Notes: a model not told the origin generated them from the sequence alone. 64,000 bases of DNA from Streptomyces cynarae (GCF_025642135.1 NZ_CP106793.1:3517001-3581000), one strand, 5' to 3'. Positions 8,775 to 19,516 are shown, counted from the first letter of the stretch. A program made the numbers and translations.

Positions 8775-10003
8775 TCAGGGCGCCGCCGACGCCGAGTTCC
8801 CCGAGGTCGGGGGTGGCGCCCCGGTGTCGTCCCCGGAGGTCGCCCACCATGCGCCCACGCCGATCGCCGCCGCCAGTACCGCCGCCGCCACGCCCAGCGT
8901 GATCCGGCGGCGCCGGGCCGCAGCGCGGTGGCGGGCCGAGCCCGGGCGGGGGCGCCCGGGGTGCGAGGGGCGCGGGCCGTGCCGCGGGCGCCGCCCGCCA
9001 GTTCGTCCGGGCCCGGCACCCGCATCGAGGTGTGCGTGTCCCGGTTCGAGTCCGGTTTCGCCCCCGGCACCAGGGGCACCGCTCCTCGCCGCGCCCGTGC
9101 CACGACCGGCTCCCCGGGCGCCTCGTACGGCTCCTCCAGCGGCTCCGCGTCCGGTTCGTCCACGTCCAGCGGCGGCATCCCCGCCAGCAGCGGCAGCTGC
9201 TCGCGCAGCCGCGCCGCCAGCTCCGACGCCCGTAGTCGTGATGCCGGCGCCTTCGCGAGGCACTGCACCATCAGCTGCCACAGCTCGTCCGGGATGCCGG
9301 GCAGGGGGACGACCGTCTCCGTGACGTGGCGGCGCAGGACCGCGCCCGGGTGGCCGCCGCCGAACGGCGTGAAGCCCGCGAGGAGCTCGTACAGCACCGT
9401 GGCCAGCGCGTAGATGTCCACCGCCGCCCTCGGCGGCAGGCCCTCGACTATCTCCGGCGCCAGATAGTCCGGGGTACCGATGATCTTCGTGGCCTTGCTC
9501 CGCCGCGGCGAGTCGATCAGCTTCGCCACGCCGAAGTCCGTCAGCAGTGCCGGGTGCGCCCCGCCGGGGCCCAGTGGCCCCTGCATGTCGAGCAGGATGT
9601 TCTCCGGCTTCACGTCCCGGTGCACGATGCCGGCCGCGTGCGCCGCCGCCAGCCCCTCCGCCACGTCGGCCACGATCGCGACCGCCGCCTCGGGCGCGAG
9701 GCGGCGCTCCCGGTCCAGACGGGTGCGCAGATCCGTGCCGCGGACCAGGTCCATGACGAGGGCCAGGTCGTTGCCGTCGACCACCAGGTCCCGTACGGAC
9801 ACGACGTGCGGATGGTCGAGCCCCAGCAGCGCCGTGCGCTCCTGGACGAAGCGGCCCACGAGCTCCTGGTCGGACGCGAGGTCCTCCCGCAGCAGCTTGA
9901 TGGCGACCGGCCCCTCCGGTCCCTCGCCCAGCCACACCGTGCCGGCGCTTCCCCGCCCCAGGATCTGGTTGGCGGTGTACCGGCTGCCGATCTTCCGTGC
10001 CAA
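8775..10003 (-). CDS. membrane-anchored Ser/Thr protein kinase (frameshifted in this sequence)
   Basis: A Hanks-type kinase. It starts at TTG 10003 (MARKIGSRYTANQILG) behind GTAGGAG. The kinase domain (about 8-275) is complete: LGRGSAGTVWLG, VAIKLL lysine, HRDVKPENILL, DFGVAKL and GTPDYLAPE. A Pro/Glu-rich juxtamembrane linker follows, then one TM helix (TLGVAAAVLAAAIGVGAWWA) and a short exterior tail. The linker and the TM helix are in different frames. The span is one base short of a multiple of three, and the switch falls around 8940-9000, where G/C runs occur. Without correction the frame runs on into the antisense of prfB. I read it as one gene with a one-base deletion, probably technical. 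It is encoded just downstream of pkaA on the same strand. Confidence 0.85.
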
Positions 10004-10163
10004 GTCTGCTCCTACTGGGGACGCGTGTTGCCGACCCTGCGCCGGACCCCGATCGACAAAACTACGCGTCCGAAGCGGCAACCTTCACCGCCGAACGGGA
10101 AATCACCCGTCGGATGTCGACAAATCCCCAAGCTCGGCGTGCACGAAGGCCGTCCGGAGCCCG

Positions 10164-11833
10164 CTACTTGTTGCCCAGCCGCCCGATCCAGTCCGCCGCG
10201 GTGGAGAACCAGTCGCTCAACTGCTGCCAGTACGACTTGGTCGTCCCGATCCACTGCTGCAGCGGGCTGAACTCCCACACCAGCCACCCGGCGACGAACA
10301 GGATGACGATCGTGAACAGGCACCCCTTGAGGCAGCCGAGCCCCGGGATCTTCATCGGGTTCGCGCTGCGCTGCCGCGGCGGCCGGGGCTCACGCGCCGG
10401 ACGGGGCGCCGGCTGCTGCGGCTGCTGAGGCGCGGGCGCGTACCGCTGGGGCTGCTGCTGCGGGGCAGGCGCGTACTGCTGCCGCTGGGGCGCGTACTGC
10501 TGGGGCTGCCCCTGCGGACGGCCGTACCCCGGCCCGGGCTGCTGCCGCTGCGGCGGGCCCTGCTGCGGATGCTGCTGGGGCCGCGCCACCTGCCGCTGCG
10601 GGCGGCGGCGCAGCGGGTCCTCGCCGGGGTCGAGGTACGCCTGGACCTGCGTCTGCTCGTTGCGGTCGCGGGCCGCGCGCAGCTGGCTCTGCCAGGGGTG
10701 CGGCTCCTCCTGCCGGGGCTGCCCGCCGGGCCGTGCGGCGGCATGGGCGGCATGACGGCCGTCGGGTCGGCGGCCCCGCCCGTGGGCAGGACGGCGGTGG
10801 GGTCGGCGGAGCCGGGCGGGGTGTGCGGCAGAACGCTGGTCGCCGCGTTCGGGTCGTACGAGGACGCCGGGCCCTGCGGCAGTACCTGCGTGGGGTCGGC
10901 GGAGCCGGGGACGGCCGCCGGGGCCGGGTCGGGGCCGAGCAGGGCGGTCACGCCCTCCGCGGCGGCGATCTGCGCGGAGTTCGCGTGCACGCCGACGCCC
11001 TCGGCGACCACCCGCAGCGCCCGCGCCAGGTTCTCGGCGCTCGGCCGGCCCTCCGGGTTCTTGCGCAGGCAGCGCTCTATCACCGTCCACAGCGGGTCGG
11101 GCACCGTGGACGGGCGGCGCGGTTCGGCGCTCAGGTGCTGGTGGAGCACCTCGAGGGCCGAGCCGCCGGAGAACGGCGGACGTCCGGTGACCAGCTCGTA
11201 CAGCAGGATGCCGGCGCCGTAGATGTCCACCGCGGAGGTCTGCGGGCGGCCCTCGGCCGACTCCGGGGCGACGTACGCGGGCGTGCCCACGAACTCGCTC
11301 GTGCGCGTGAGGCCGGGCGAGTCGGCGAGCCGGGCGATGCCGAAGTCGGTCAGCATCGGGTGCATCTGCCCGTCGTGCTGCGCGAGCAGGACGTTCGCGG
11401 GCTTCAGGTCGCGGTGCACGACGCCGTCGGCGTGGCTCGCGGCCAGCGCGTCGGCGATCTGGGCGGTGAGCAGGGCGGCGGCGACCGGCGTGAAGGGGCC
11501 GTTCTCGCGCAGGTAGCGGTGCAGGTCGGGGCCGTCGACGAGGTCCATGACCAGGGCCAGCAGATCGCCCTCGACCACCAGGTCGCGAACCCGCACGATG
11601 TTCGGGTGGGTCAGCCGGAGCAGGACGGACCGCTCCCGCAGGAACCGCATGACGACATCGGGGTCGCTCGCCAGCTCCTCCTTGAGGACCTTGATCGCCA
11701 CGGTCTCGCCGGGCCGGCCCGCGACGGCCGCCTCGGCACCCGCGGTCTCCCGCTGGCGGGCTCGCCAGACGGTGCCCGTGGCGCCGCGTCCCAGCGGCTC
11801 CTCAAGGAGGTACTTGCTCCCTACCGGCCGCAC
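10164..11833 (-). CDS. pkaA: Ser/Thr protein kinase PkaA (frameshifted in this sequence)
   Basis: A Hanks-type kinase matching S. coelicolor PkaA in context and architecture. It starts at GTG 11833 (MRPVGSKYLLEEPLG) with GGGAG upstream. The kinase domain (about 8-275) has LGRGATGTVW, VAIKVLKEE, HRDLKPANVLL, DFGIARL and GTPAYVAPE. A long Pro/Gln-rich linker (many QQPQ and PAPQ repeats) leads to one TM helix near the C-terminus (CLFTIVILFVAGWLVWEF) and a short outer tail. The kinase half and the Gln-rich/TM half are in different frames. Restoring one C at the CCC run near 10731 gives a continuous PPHGPGGQPRQEEPHPW, so the break is a one-base deletion, probably a sequencing error. It is divergent from the FHA gene, a plausible substrate. 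Confidence 0.88.
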
Positions 11834-12390
11834 GTCATGCGCTCCCTGTTGCTTGCTCTTCCGGTCGTTCACCGCGCTACCGGTGTTCCGCCCACTGTAG
11901 TGCCGAGGTACCTGGCAGCGAGCTGTCGACGGCCTGTGGGTCACGGGCCCCGCATGGATGAGGTACGTATTCGGCTCCCGCACCTGTTCGATGACAAGAC
12001 GCTCGCTTCGGTTCAGTTGGTTGCCCGATCCGGGCGTGACCGATCTCAAGCGTGCACCTGCCGGGCACTGGTCAGGCACTTTTACGGGCAGAGCCGACCA
12101 ATCAAGATCATTTGACGGTGGAGGGCAGGCGCACTGTCAGTGGCAGGTGCGAGGATGCATCCCGTACTGGCCGATGTGCTCGTGTGCGGTGGGGAGTCCG
12201 CGGTGGGGGACCGTGGAGCGGCTCCTTCCCCGTCCTCGGGCGCCCGCACGCGCGGGAGCCGAAGGGGCGCGTCGGTGTCGAGGGGGGCGAGCGCGCGGGC
12301 CCGGAGGACCGGGCGCGGTCGCGGTCCCGGCACCGGCTCGTGCGCCTCGTGGGCGACCGCGGACGCAGACAGAAGGGACCGCTGACGGCG
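11834..12390. other. divergent intergenic region between pkaA and the FHA gene
   Basis: 557 bases without a convincing gene. It must contain the two divergent promoters. I see no clear operator; a TTTACGGG...AATCAAGATCATTTGACGG stretch near 12079-12118 is the most AT-rich part. Confidence 0.5.
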
Positions 12391-15300
12391 ATGCAGATCC
12401 GGCTGACCGTCGTAGCCCCACCGGCCCCGCCCACGGAGTCACGGGCCCGCGCCGCGGGTGTGACGTACTGGTCACCGCGCCCGCCGGGACGGCGCTGGCC
12501 GCGGTGGCGTCGGGCCTGGCCTCGGCGGTCGGCGGGGAGGCAGGTCCCTCCCAGCCCGAGCGAAGCCGGGAGCCCGGGACAGGCTCGGTGGTTCTGTACG
12601 CGGGCACGGAGCGGCTCGACCCGCAGCGCTGCACGCTGGGCGAGCCTCCGCTGCTGGACGGCGCGGTGCTGACCCTGGGCGCGCCCGCGGAGCCGGGCCC
12701 CGAGCCGGACGAGGGCGCGGCCCAGCTGCACGTGGTCGCGGGCCCGGACGCGGGCGGCGTCCATCTGCTGCACGGCGGGGTGATCCGGATCGGCCGTTCC
12801 GCCGACGCCGACGTCCCGCTGGACGACCCGGACGTGTCCCGGCTGCACTGCGCGGTCACGGTCACCCCGGACGGCCACGTCTCGGTCGCCGACCTCGGCT
12901 CCACCAACGGCACGGTGCTGGACGGCCACCGGGTGAGCGACCGCCCGGTGCGCTTCAGCGCCGGCGCGCTGCTGCGGCTCGGCGAATCGGCCCTGCGGCT
13001 GGTCCCGCCCGGAGAGGAGCGGTCCGTGGGGACGGCGCCGGACGGGGAGGGGCACGTACGGGTGCGGCGGGCGGAGGGCCCGGGAGAGCCCACGGACCCG
13101 ACGCGGGCGGCGGCCGTGGGGCACGCGCGCGCCGGGAGCACCGCCGCCGGGGACGGCCGCACGGGCGGCACCTCCCCGGAGGGACAAGGCTCGGGTTCCG
13201 CCTCCCGGGACGGGCGGTCCTCCCCCGACAGCGACACGCACCACGGCTTCGGCATCACCGGGTGGGGCGCGTCCGGCGGGGTGATCCCCGGAGCTCAGGA
13301 ACACGGTTCCGTCGAGTCGCCCCTTCCGGCGCACGCCGAACCGGGACAGGTCACGCCGGACGAGAGCACGCGCAAGGGCACCCCGCTGCGCGGCACGGAC
13401 GTTCCGCCGGGGCTGCGCAGGCGCGGCGGGCTCACGGCATGGGCACGCCGGCTGACCGGGGGCCGCGGCGAACAGGGCGGCACCGAACGCGGCGCGTACG
13501 AGGAGGGCGGGGACGCCTCCGCGCCGCCCGCGGCCCGGGCGCCCGAGAAGTGGCCGGACCCGGCAGCGCTGCTGCTCACCGCGCTCGGCCCGGGTCCGCG
13601 GCTGTGGGAGCGCGGCCCGGGGCACCCGGAGGCGCTCACCGTGCGGCTGGGCACGGCGGACCGGACGGCACCGGACGGTGCGGGCCTGCTGCCGGCGGTG
13701 CCGGTGACCGCGGGGTTGCGCGAGGTGGGCGCACTGGGGCTCGCGGGGCCGCGCGCCCGGCTGGCCGGGCTGACGCGCGCGGTGGTGGCGCAGCTCGCCG
13801 CGCTGCACTCGCCCGACCTGCTGGAGCTGGTCCTGATCAGCGCCGACCGCACGCGCCCGCTGCACGAGCGCACCGCCGACTGGTCCTGGCTCGGCTGGCT
13901 CCCGCATCTCCGCCCGGCCCACGGCCAGGACTGCCGCCTGCTGCTGGCCTACGACCGCGAACAGGCGACGGCCCGCACCCAGGAGCTGCTGCGCCGCCTG
14001 GAGGACCAGCTGACGGACCAGGACGGTCCGCTGCCCGCCCCACCGGAGGACCCTTCGCCACGGGGGGCCACCCACCGCCCCTCCTGGGCGCGGGACGACG
14101 CCCACGCGGGGCCGTACTCCGTCGTGGTCGTGGACGGTGACCCCGGTGGCGCCGATGTGCGGGCGGCCGTGGCGCGGCTGGCCCGGGAGGGGGCGCGGGC
14201 CGGGATCCATGTCGTCTGTCTGGCCGAGGCGCCGGCCGCCTCCCCCGCGTCGCCGGTGGCGGAGACGTACGAGGCGGCGTGCGCGGCCTCCCCGGTGTTC
14301 CGGGAGTGCGGGGCCGTCGCGCTGCTGAGCGGCGATGTGGCCACAGCGCTGCGGCTGCTGCGGGTCGCGCCGGGGCAGGGTGCGGACGCCGCGCGCGCAC
14401 CCGTGGGGCACGGCACGGTCGCCGCCGTGGACGCGGTGTCGGCGGCGTGGGCGGAGCGGTTCGCCCGGGCGCTCGCCCCGCTGCGGACGGACGGCGGCGG
14501 TGAGCGGCACCCGCGCGTGTCGGCCCCGTTGCCCCGGGCGGCGCGGCTGCTGGACGAGTTGGGGCTGGCCCGGGCCACCCCGGCGTCGCTGATGGCACGT
14601 TGGGCGGACGCGGCGGACGACACCGCGTCACCGGGCGGGCGCGCCTGGGCGGTGCTCGGCGCGGGCCCGCGCGGTCCGGTGAGCGTGGACCTCGCCGCCG
14701 AGGGACCGCATCTGCTGGTCGAGGGGCCGCCCGGGAGCGGTCGTACGGAACTGCTGCGCGCCCTCGCCGCCTCGCTGGCGTCGGCGGAGCGCCCGGACCG
14801 ACTGAGCATCGCACTCGTCGACGGCCGTGACTGCGCGGCGCACGGCAGTACGGGCGGGGACGGCCTGCGGGTCTGCACGGACCTGCCGCACGTCACGACG
14901 TATCTGGCGGTCAACGACCCGGTGCGCATGCGGGAGTTCGCCCAGTCGCTGAGCGCCGAGCTGAAGCGGCGGGCGGAACTGCTCGGGCAGCTCGGATTCG
15001 CCGAGTGGCACACGCGGCAGGAGGTGTCGAGGCGGATCGGGCCGCAGCGGTCGGGAGGTACGGAGTCGGGGGACCTCGACAGCCCGCCGAGTGTCACGCT
15101 GCGGCTGCGTCCGGCGGCGGCACGGCAGCGGGCGGAGGCGGGTCCTCCGTTGCCGCGGCTGGTGGTGCTGGTCGACGACCTGGACGCGCTGCTGTCCCCG
15201 GCGCTCGGCTCCCCGGCCGCCCGGCGGCCGGGTCGGTCGTACGGGCGCTGGAGGCGGTGGCCCGGGACGGGGAACGGCTGGGTGTGCACCTGGTGGCCGC

Positions 15301-15658
15301 GTCGGGGCCCGGTGGGCGGACGGCTCAGTGGGAGCCGGCCCGGGCGGCCTCGCTGCGGATCGGCCTGGAGGCGGTGGCCGCGGGCACGGACGAACCAGGG
15401 CCGGGGCGGGGGCGGTTGACCCGGGCGGACGGCAGGGGGACGCCGTTCCAGGGCGGGCGGATCACGGGGCGGATTCCCCGGACGGCGACCGTGCGGCCGA
15501 CGGTCGTACCGCTGGAGTGGCACCGCATGGGCGACCCGCCGGCACGGCGTCCGGTGCGGGAACTGGGGAACGGGCCGACGGACCTGGCGTTGCTGGCGAG
15601 CGCGCTGGAGCGGGCGGCGCGGTCGGTGTCGGCGGTGGAGGTGCCTTCGCTTTTGTGA
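12391..15658 (+). CDS. FHA domain / FtsK-SpoIIIE (EssC-like) ATPase (two frameshifts in this sequence)
   Basis: A protein of about 1,089 residues after correction. After an N-terminal ubiquitin-like stretch comes an FHA domain (about 125-205: IRIGRSADADVPL, SRLHC, LGSTNGTVLDG), then a disordered region, an EssC/EccC-like middle (PDLLELVLISADRTRPLHER...WLGWLPHLRPA) and an FtsK-type P-loop (GPPGSGRTELL, near 780) with Walker B LVVLVDDLDALL (near 925). No TM segment is evident, unlike EssC. Two one-base deletions break it. One is near 12450: restoring a G joins MQIRLTVVAPPAPPTESRAR to CDVLVTAPAGTALAAV. The other is near 15225, before SVVRALEAVARDGERLGVHL. The span needs exactly two added bases. 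An FHA domain next to two Thr kinases suggests a phosphothreonine-dependent partner. Confidence 0.85.
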
Positions 15659-15809
15659 CGCCGTCCCCTCCGGCCCCGCCGACTGCCGAGCAGCACCGAC
15701 ACCCCAGCTGACCATACGTCACAACGCGATCACAATCGGCCACTTGACAGTGCAGGCGCTCTTGCCGCCCCGAACCTCCCCGCGTAGACCAGAGCGCACG
15801 GACAGCAGC

Positions 15810-15821
15810 TCGAACGTTCGA
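15810..15821. promoter_or_regulatory. palindrome upstream of the sugar transporter (candidate operator)
   Basis: Perfect 12-base palindrome TCGAACGTTCGA, 24 bases upstream of the solute-binding protein start. Palindromes with a central CG are the usual shape of LacI-family operators, which often control Streptomyces sugar importers. No regulator gene is adjacent, so this is inference. Confidence 0.4.
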
Positions 15822-15845
15822 CGAGGGACGGAGAACGGGGCAGTC

Positions 15846-17237
15846 ATGCGCAGCACGAGCAGCACCATCCGGACACTGAGGGCCGCCAGGACCGCGGCCG
15901 CGGTCATCGCGGGAGCGCTGGCGCTCACGCTCACCGCGTGCGGCGGAAGCCACGACGACAAGAGCAGCAGCGACAAGAGCAGCGGAAGCACGCAGACCGG
16001 TGGCGCGACCGTCACCCTCCCCAAGCTGGACGGGCAGCATCTGGAGGTCGCCGCCGTCTGGACCGGCGGCGAGCAGAAGAACTTCAAGACGGTGCTCGCC
16101 GAGTTCCAGAAGCGCACCGGCGCCGAGGTCACCTTCGTGCCCGCCCAGGACCCGATCATCAACTTCCTCGGCTCGAAGATCGCCGGTGGTCAGCCGCCGG
16201 ACGTCGCGCTGCTCCCCCAGCCCGGCGCGATCAAGCAGGCCGTCGACAGGAAGTGGGCCAAGCCGCTCGGCGCCGAGGCCCAGGCGGAGCTCGCCAAGAA
16301 CTACTCGCAGGGCTGGCAGGACATCGGCAAGGTCGGCGGCAAGCAGTACGGCGTCTACTACAAGGCCGCCAACAAGTCCCTGATCTGGTACAACGCGAAG
16401 GTCTTCGAGGGGGCGAACGGCAAGGAGCCCAAGACCTGGCAGGAGCTGCTGACGGCGGCGCAGAACATCTACGACTCCGGTGTCACCCCGTTCTCCATCG
16501 GCGGCGCGGACGGCTGGACCCTCACCGACTGGTTCGAGAACGTCTATCTCTCACAGGCGGGCCCGGAGAAGTACGACCAGCTCGCCCAGCACAAGATCAA
16601 GTGGACGGACCCGTCCGTCAAGCAGGCCCTGACCACGCTCGCGCAGATCTGGGGCAAGAAGGACTACATCGCGGGCGGCCCGAACGGCGCCCTCCAGACC
16701 GAGTTCCCGGCCTCCGTCACCCAGACCTTCACCGGTGGCGACCAGCCGAAGGCCGGCATGGTCTTCGAGGGCGACTTCGCGCAGGTCAACATCGGCGAGA
16801 CCAAGGCGAGGATCGGCGCGGACGCGAAGGTGTTCCCGTTCCCGGCCGTGGGCGCCCAGGCACCGGTGGTCACCGGCGGTGACGCGGCCGTCATCCTCAA
16901 GGACTCCAAGGCGGCCCAGGCGCTGGTCACCTTCCTGGCCTCGCCGGACGCGGCCTCCATCCAGGCGAAGCTCGGCGGCTACCTCTCGCCGAACAAGAAC
17001 GTCCCGGACTCCGCGTACCCGAACGCGGTGCAGCAGAAGATGGCCAAGGCGCTGCTCGCGGCCGGTGACAGCTTCCGCTTCGACATGTCGGACCAGGCCC
17101 CGCAGGCGTTCGGCGGCACGCCCGGCAAGGGCGAGTGGAAGGACCTCCAGGACTTCCTGAAGAACCCGACGGACGTCGCGGGGACGCAGGCGAAGCTGGA
17201 GAAGGACGCGGCGGCGGCGTACGGGAGCGGGAGCTGA
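15846..17237 (+). CDS. sugar ABC transporter solute-binding lipoprotein
   Basis: A 463-residue extracellular binding protein of the family-1 type. The signal peptide ends in the lipobox LTAC (Cys 32), followed by a Ser/Lys/Asp linker that tethers the mature protein to the membrane. The body has typical features (VAAVWTGGEQKNFKTVLAEF, GGQPPDVALLPQPGAIKQAV, WYNAKVFEG, GGADGWTLTDWF, GGDAAVILKDSKAAQALV). I chose ATG 15846 because the lipoprotein signal begins there. It heads a three-gene operon with the two permeases. There is no ATPase gene; streptomycete sugar importers usually share MsiK. The exact sugar is not deducible. Confidence 0.92.
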   Translation: MRSTSSTIRTLRAARTAAAVIAGALALTLTACGGSHDDKSSSDKSSGSTQTGGATVTLPKLDGQHLEVAAVWTGGEQKNFKTVLAEFQKRTGAEVTFVPAQDPIINFLGSKIAGGQPPDVALLPQPGAIKQAVDRKWAKPLGAEAQAELAKNYSQGWQDIGKVGGKQYGVYYKAANKSLIWYNAKVFEGANGKEPKTWQELLTAAQNIYDSGVTPFSIGGADGWTLTDWFENVYLSQAGPEKYDQLAQHKIKWTDPSVKQALTTLAQIWGKKDYIAGGPNGALQTEFPASVTQTFTGGDQPKAGMVFEGDFAQVNIGETKARIGADAKVFPFPAVGAQAPVVTGGDAAVILKDSKAAQALVTFLASPDAASIQAKLGGYLSPNKNVPDSAYPNAVQQKMAKALLAAGDSFRFDMSDQAPQAFGGTPGKGEWKDLQDFLKNPTDVAGTQAKLEKDAAAAYGSGS

Positions 17238-17244
17238 TCCGGCG

Positions 17245-18588
17245 ATGACGTCGGCCACGGCGGCAGGGGCCCCGCCGGCCCCTGCCGCACCCAAGAGCCG
17301 CAAGAGCGTGACCGGCACCCGCAGGACCGTGGCAGCACTGTTCCTGCTGCCCGCACTGGTGCTGCTCGGCGCGCTCGTGGTCTACCCGATCGGGTACTCG
17401 GTGATCCGCAGCTTCCTCGACCGCTCCGGTGACTCCTTCGCGGGATTCGACAACTACAAAGCGCTGTTCACGGATGACGGCATCCGCACCGCGCTGAAGA
17501 ACAACATCATCTGGGTGGTGTTCGCGCCGACGGTGTCGACCGCGCTGGGGCTCATCTTCGCGGTGCTCACCGAACGGGTGCGCTGGGGTACGGCGTTCAA
17601 GCTGGTCGTCTTCATGCCGATGGCCATCTCGATGCTCGCGGCCGGGATCATCTTCCGGCTGGTGTACGACCAGGACCCGGACAAAGGCGTCGCGAACGCC
17701 GTGTGGGTGGGCATCCACGACACGTTCGCCCCGTCGTCGGCGTTCCCCAAGGCGCACCCCGGCCGTGAGTCGCCCTTGAAGCCGGACGGGGGCGGCTTCA
17801 TCACCCGGACGACCGTGCACACGGGCGAGTCGGTCGCGCTTCCGCTGGTCGGTGTAGCGCCCGACCAGATGCCGAAGAGCGCGAGGCGGGCGGTGCGGGC
17901 CGAGGCCGAGCCGGGGAAGATCACCGGCACGGCCTGGCAGGACTTCACTCGCGGCAGGGGCGTGGGGAAGCTCGGCGCGGTGGACCCCTCCGAGCAGGGT
18001 TACGCGGGCATGCGGATCGAGGCGGTGGAGAACGGCAGGGTCGTCGCCTCCACCAAGGCGGCCGGCGACGGCACGTTCACGCTGCCCGCAGCCGCGGACG
18101 GAGCACAACTGCGCCTCCCCGCGGGCAACTTCACAGAGCCGTACAACGGAGTCGACTGGCTCGGCCCGGCGCTCGTCACCCCGGCGGTCATCGGGGCGTA
18201 CGTGTGGATGTGGGCCGGTTTCGCGATGGTGCTGATCGCGGCGGGGCTCGCGGGCGTGCCGCGGGAGCTGCTGGAGGCGGCGCGCGTGGACGGCGCGAAC
18301 GAGTGGCAGGTGTTCCGCCGGGTCACCGTGCCGCTGCTGGCGCCCGTGCTGGCGGTGGTCACCGTCACGCTGATGATCAACGTGCTGAAGATCTTCGACC
18401 TGGTCTTCATCATCCCGCCGGGCTCCTCGCAGGACGACGCCGACGTCCTGGCCCTGGAGCTGTACCGCAAGGGCTTCTCCGAGGACCAGCCGGGCGTCGC
18501 GAGCGCGATCGCGGTGTTCCTGCTGCTGCTCGTCATCCCGGTGATGCTGTTCAACATCCGTCGACTGAGGCGGGAGGTACGGCGATGA
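17245..18588 (+). CDS. sugar ABC transporter permease (MalF-like) with a large extracytoplasmic insert
   Basis: A 447-residue permease, longer than the usual 290-330. After TM1 (about 28-50) and two further TMs (about 90-112, 122-143), about 150 residues (about 148-300) are inserted before the fourth TM (GPALVTPAVIGAYVWMWAGF). The insert ends in a beta-sandwich-like stretch (YAGMRIEAVENGRVVAST...GTFTLPAAADGAQLRLPAG) resembling carboxypeptidase-regulatory or Ig-like folds. Its position matches the P2 loop of E. coli MalF. The EAA loop (ELLEAARVDGANEWQVFRRVTVPLL), which docks the ATPase, is intact. It starts 8 bases after the binding-protein gene and overlaps the next gene by 4 bases (ATGA). 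Confidence 0.92.
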   Translation: MTSATAAGAPPAPAAPKSRKSVTGTRRTVAALFLLPALVLLGALVVYPIGYSVIRSFLDRSGDSFAGFDNYKALFTDDGIRTALKNNIIWVVFAPTVSTALGLIFAVLTERVRWGTAFKLVVFMPMAISMLAAGIIFRLVYDQDPDKGVANAVWVGIHDTFAPSSAFPKAHPGRESPLKPDGGGFITRTTVHTGESVALPLVGVAPDQMPKSARRAVRAEAEPGKITGTAWQDFTRGRGVGKLGAVDPSEQGYAGMRIEAVENGRVVASTKAAGDGTFTLPAAADGAQLRLPAGNFTEPYNGVDWLGPALVTPAVIGAYVWMWAGFAMVLIAAGLAGVPRELLEAARVDGANEWQVFRRVTVPLLAPVLAVVTVTLMINVLKIFDLVFIIPPGSSQDDADVLALELYRKGFSEDQPGVASAIAVFLLLLVIPVMLFNIRRLRREVRR

Positions 18589-19493
18589 CCACGCAGGTCG
18601 GACGTCTGACCAAGGCGGCCCCGGTCACCGTCGTCAAGGCCGGGCGGTCCCTCGGGGCGCGGATCGCGGAGGGCGTCGGCGGGGGACTGCTGCGCGTCTT
18701 CCTCATCCTCGTCGGGCTGTTCTGGCTGGTGCCGACGATCGGGCTGCTGCTCGCCTCGCTGCGCAAACCGGAGGACATGAACGCCTCCGGCTGGTGGACC
18801 GTCTTCAGCAAGCCCTCGCAGCTGACGTTCGACAGCTACCAGAAGCTGCTGGAGAACAGCGACATCACCAACTCCCTGCTGAACACGGTCCTGATCACCG
18901 TCCCGGCGACGATCCTGGTCGTCGTCATCGGCTCCCTCGCGGGCTACGCCTTCGCCTGGATGGAGTTCCCGGGGCGCGACTGGTGGTTCCTGGGCGTGGT
19001 CGGCCTGCTGGTCGTGCCCGTACAGGTGGCGCTGATGCCGATCGCTGAACTGTTCGGGAAGACCGGCTTGTTCGGCACGGTGCTCGGAGTGATCCTCTTC
19101 CACACCGGCTTCGGCCTGCCCTTCGCGGTCTTCCTGCTGCGGAACTTCTTCGCGGAGATCCCCCGGGAACTGCTGGAGGCGGCCCGTCTGGACGGCGCGG
19201 GCGAGCTGCGGCTGTTCGCCCGGGTCGTGATGCCGCTCGGCGGTCCGGCGATCGCGAGCCTCGGCATCTTCCAGTTCCTGTGGGTGTGGAACGACATGCT
19301 GGTCGCGCTGGTGTTCACCAAGTCGGGCACGCAGCCGATCACGGTCGCGCTGCAGACACAGGTCCGCCAGTTCGGCAACAACATCGACGTCCTGGCACCC
19401 GGCGCGTTCATCTCGATGGTGATCCCGCTGGCCGTGTTCTTCGCCTTCCAGAGGCAGTTCGTGTCCGGCGTCATGGCGGGCGCCGTCAAGTAG
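18585..19493 (+). CDS. sugar ABC transporter permease (MalG-like)
   Basis: A 302-residue permease with six predicted TM helices and the EAA loop ELLEAARLDGAGELRLFARVVMPL, length and layout typical of MalG-type partners. ATG 18585 overlaps the stop of the preceding permease (ATGA), so the two are translationally coupled. The operon ends at a strong hairpin just after the stop. Confidence 0.94.
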   Translation: MTTQVGRLTKAAPVTVVKAGRSLGARIAEGVGGGLLRVFLILVGLFWLVPTIGLLLASLRKPEDMNASGWWTVFSKPSQLTFDSYQKLLENSDITNSLLNTVLITVPATILVVVIGSLAGYAFAWMEFPGRDWWFLGVVGLLVVPVQVALMPIAELFGKTGLFGTVLGVILFHTGFGLPFAVFLLRNFFAEIPRELLEAARLDGAGELRLFARVVMPLGGPAIASLGIFQFLWVWNDMLVALVFTKSGTQPITVALQTQVRQFGNNIDVLAPGAFISMVIPLAVFFAFQRQFVSGVMAGAVK

Positions 19494-19516
19494 GGCGATC
19501 CGCACGGCGGTTCCTG

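Noticed and set aside
7055..10081. A 1,008-codon reading frame that would fuse a kinase to a second half reaching into prfB
   Set aside because: After the kinase domain it reads an out-of-frame version of the kinase tail and a wrong frame of prfB; it results from the one-base deletion near 8950.
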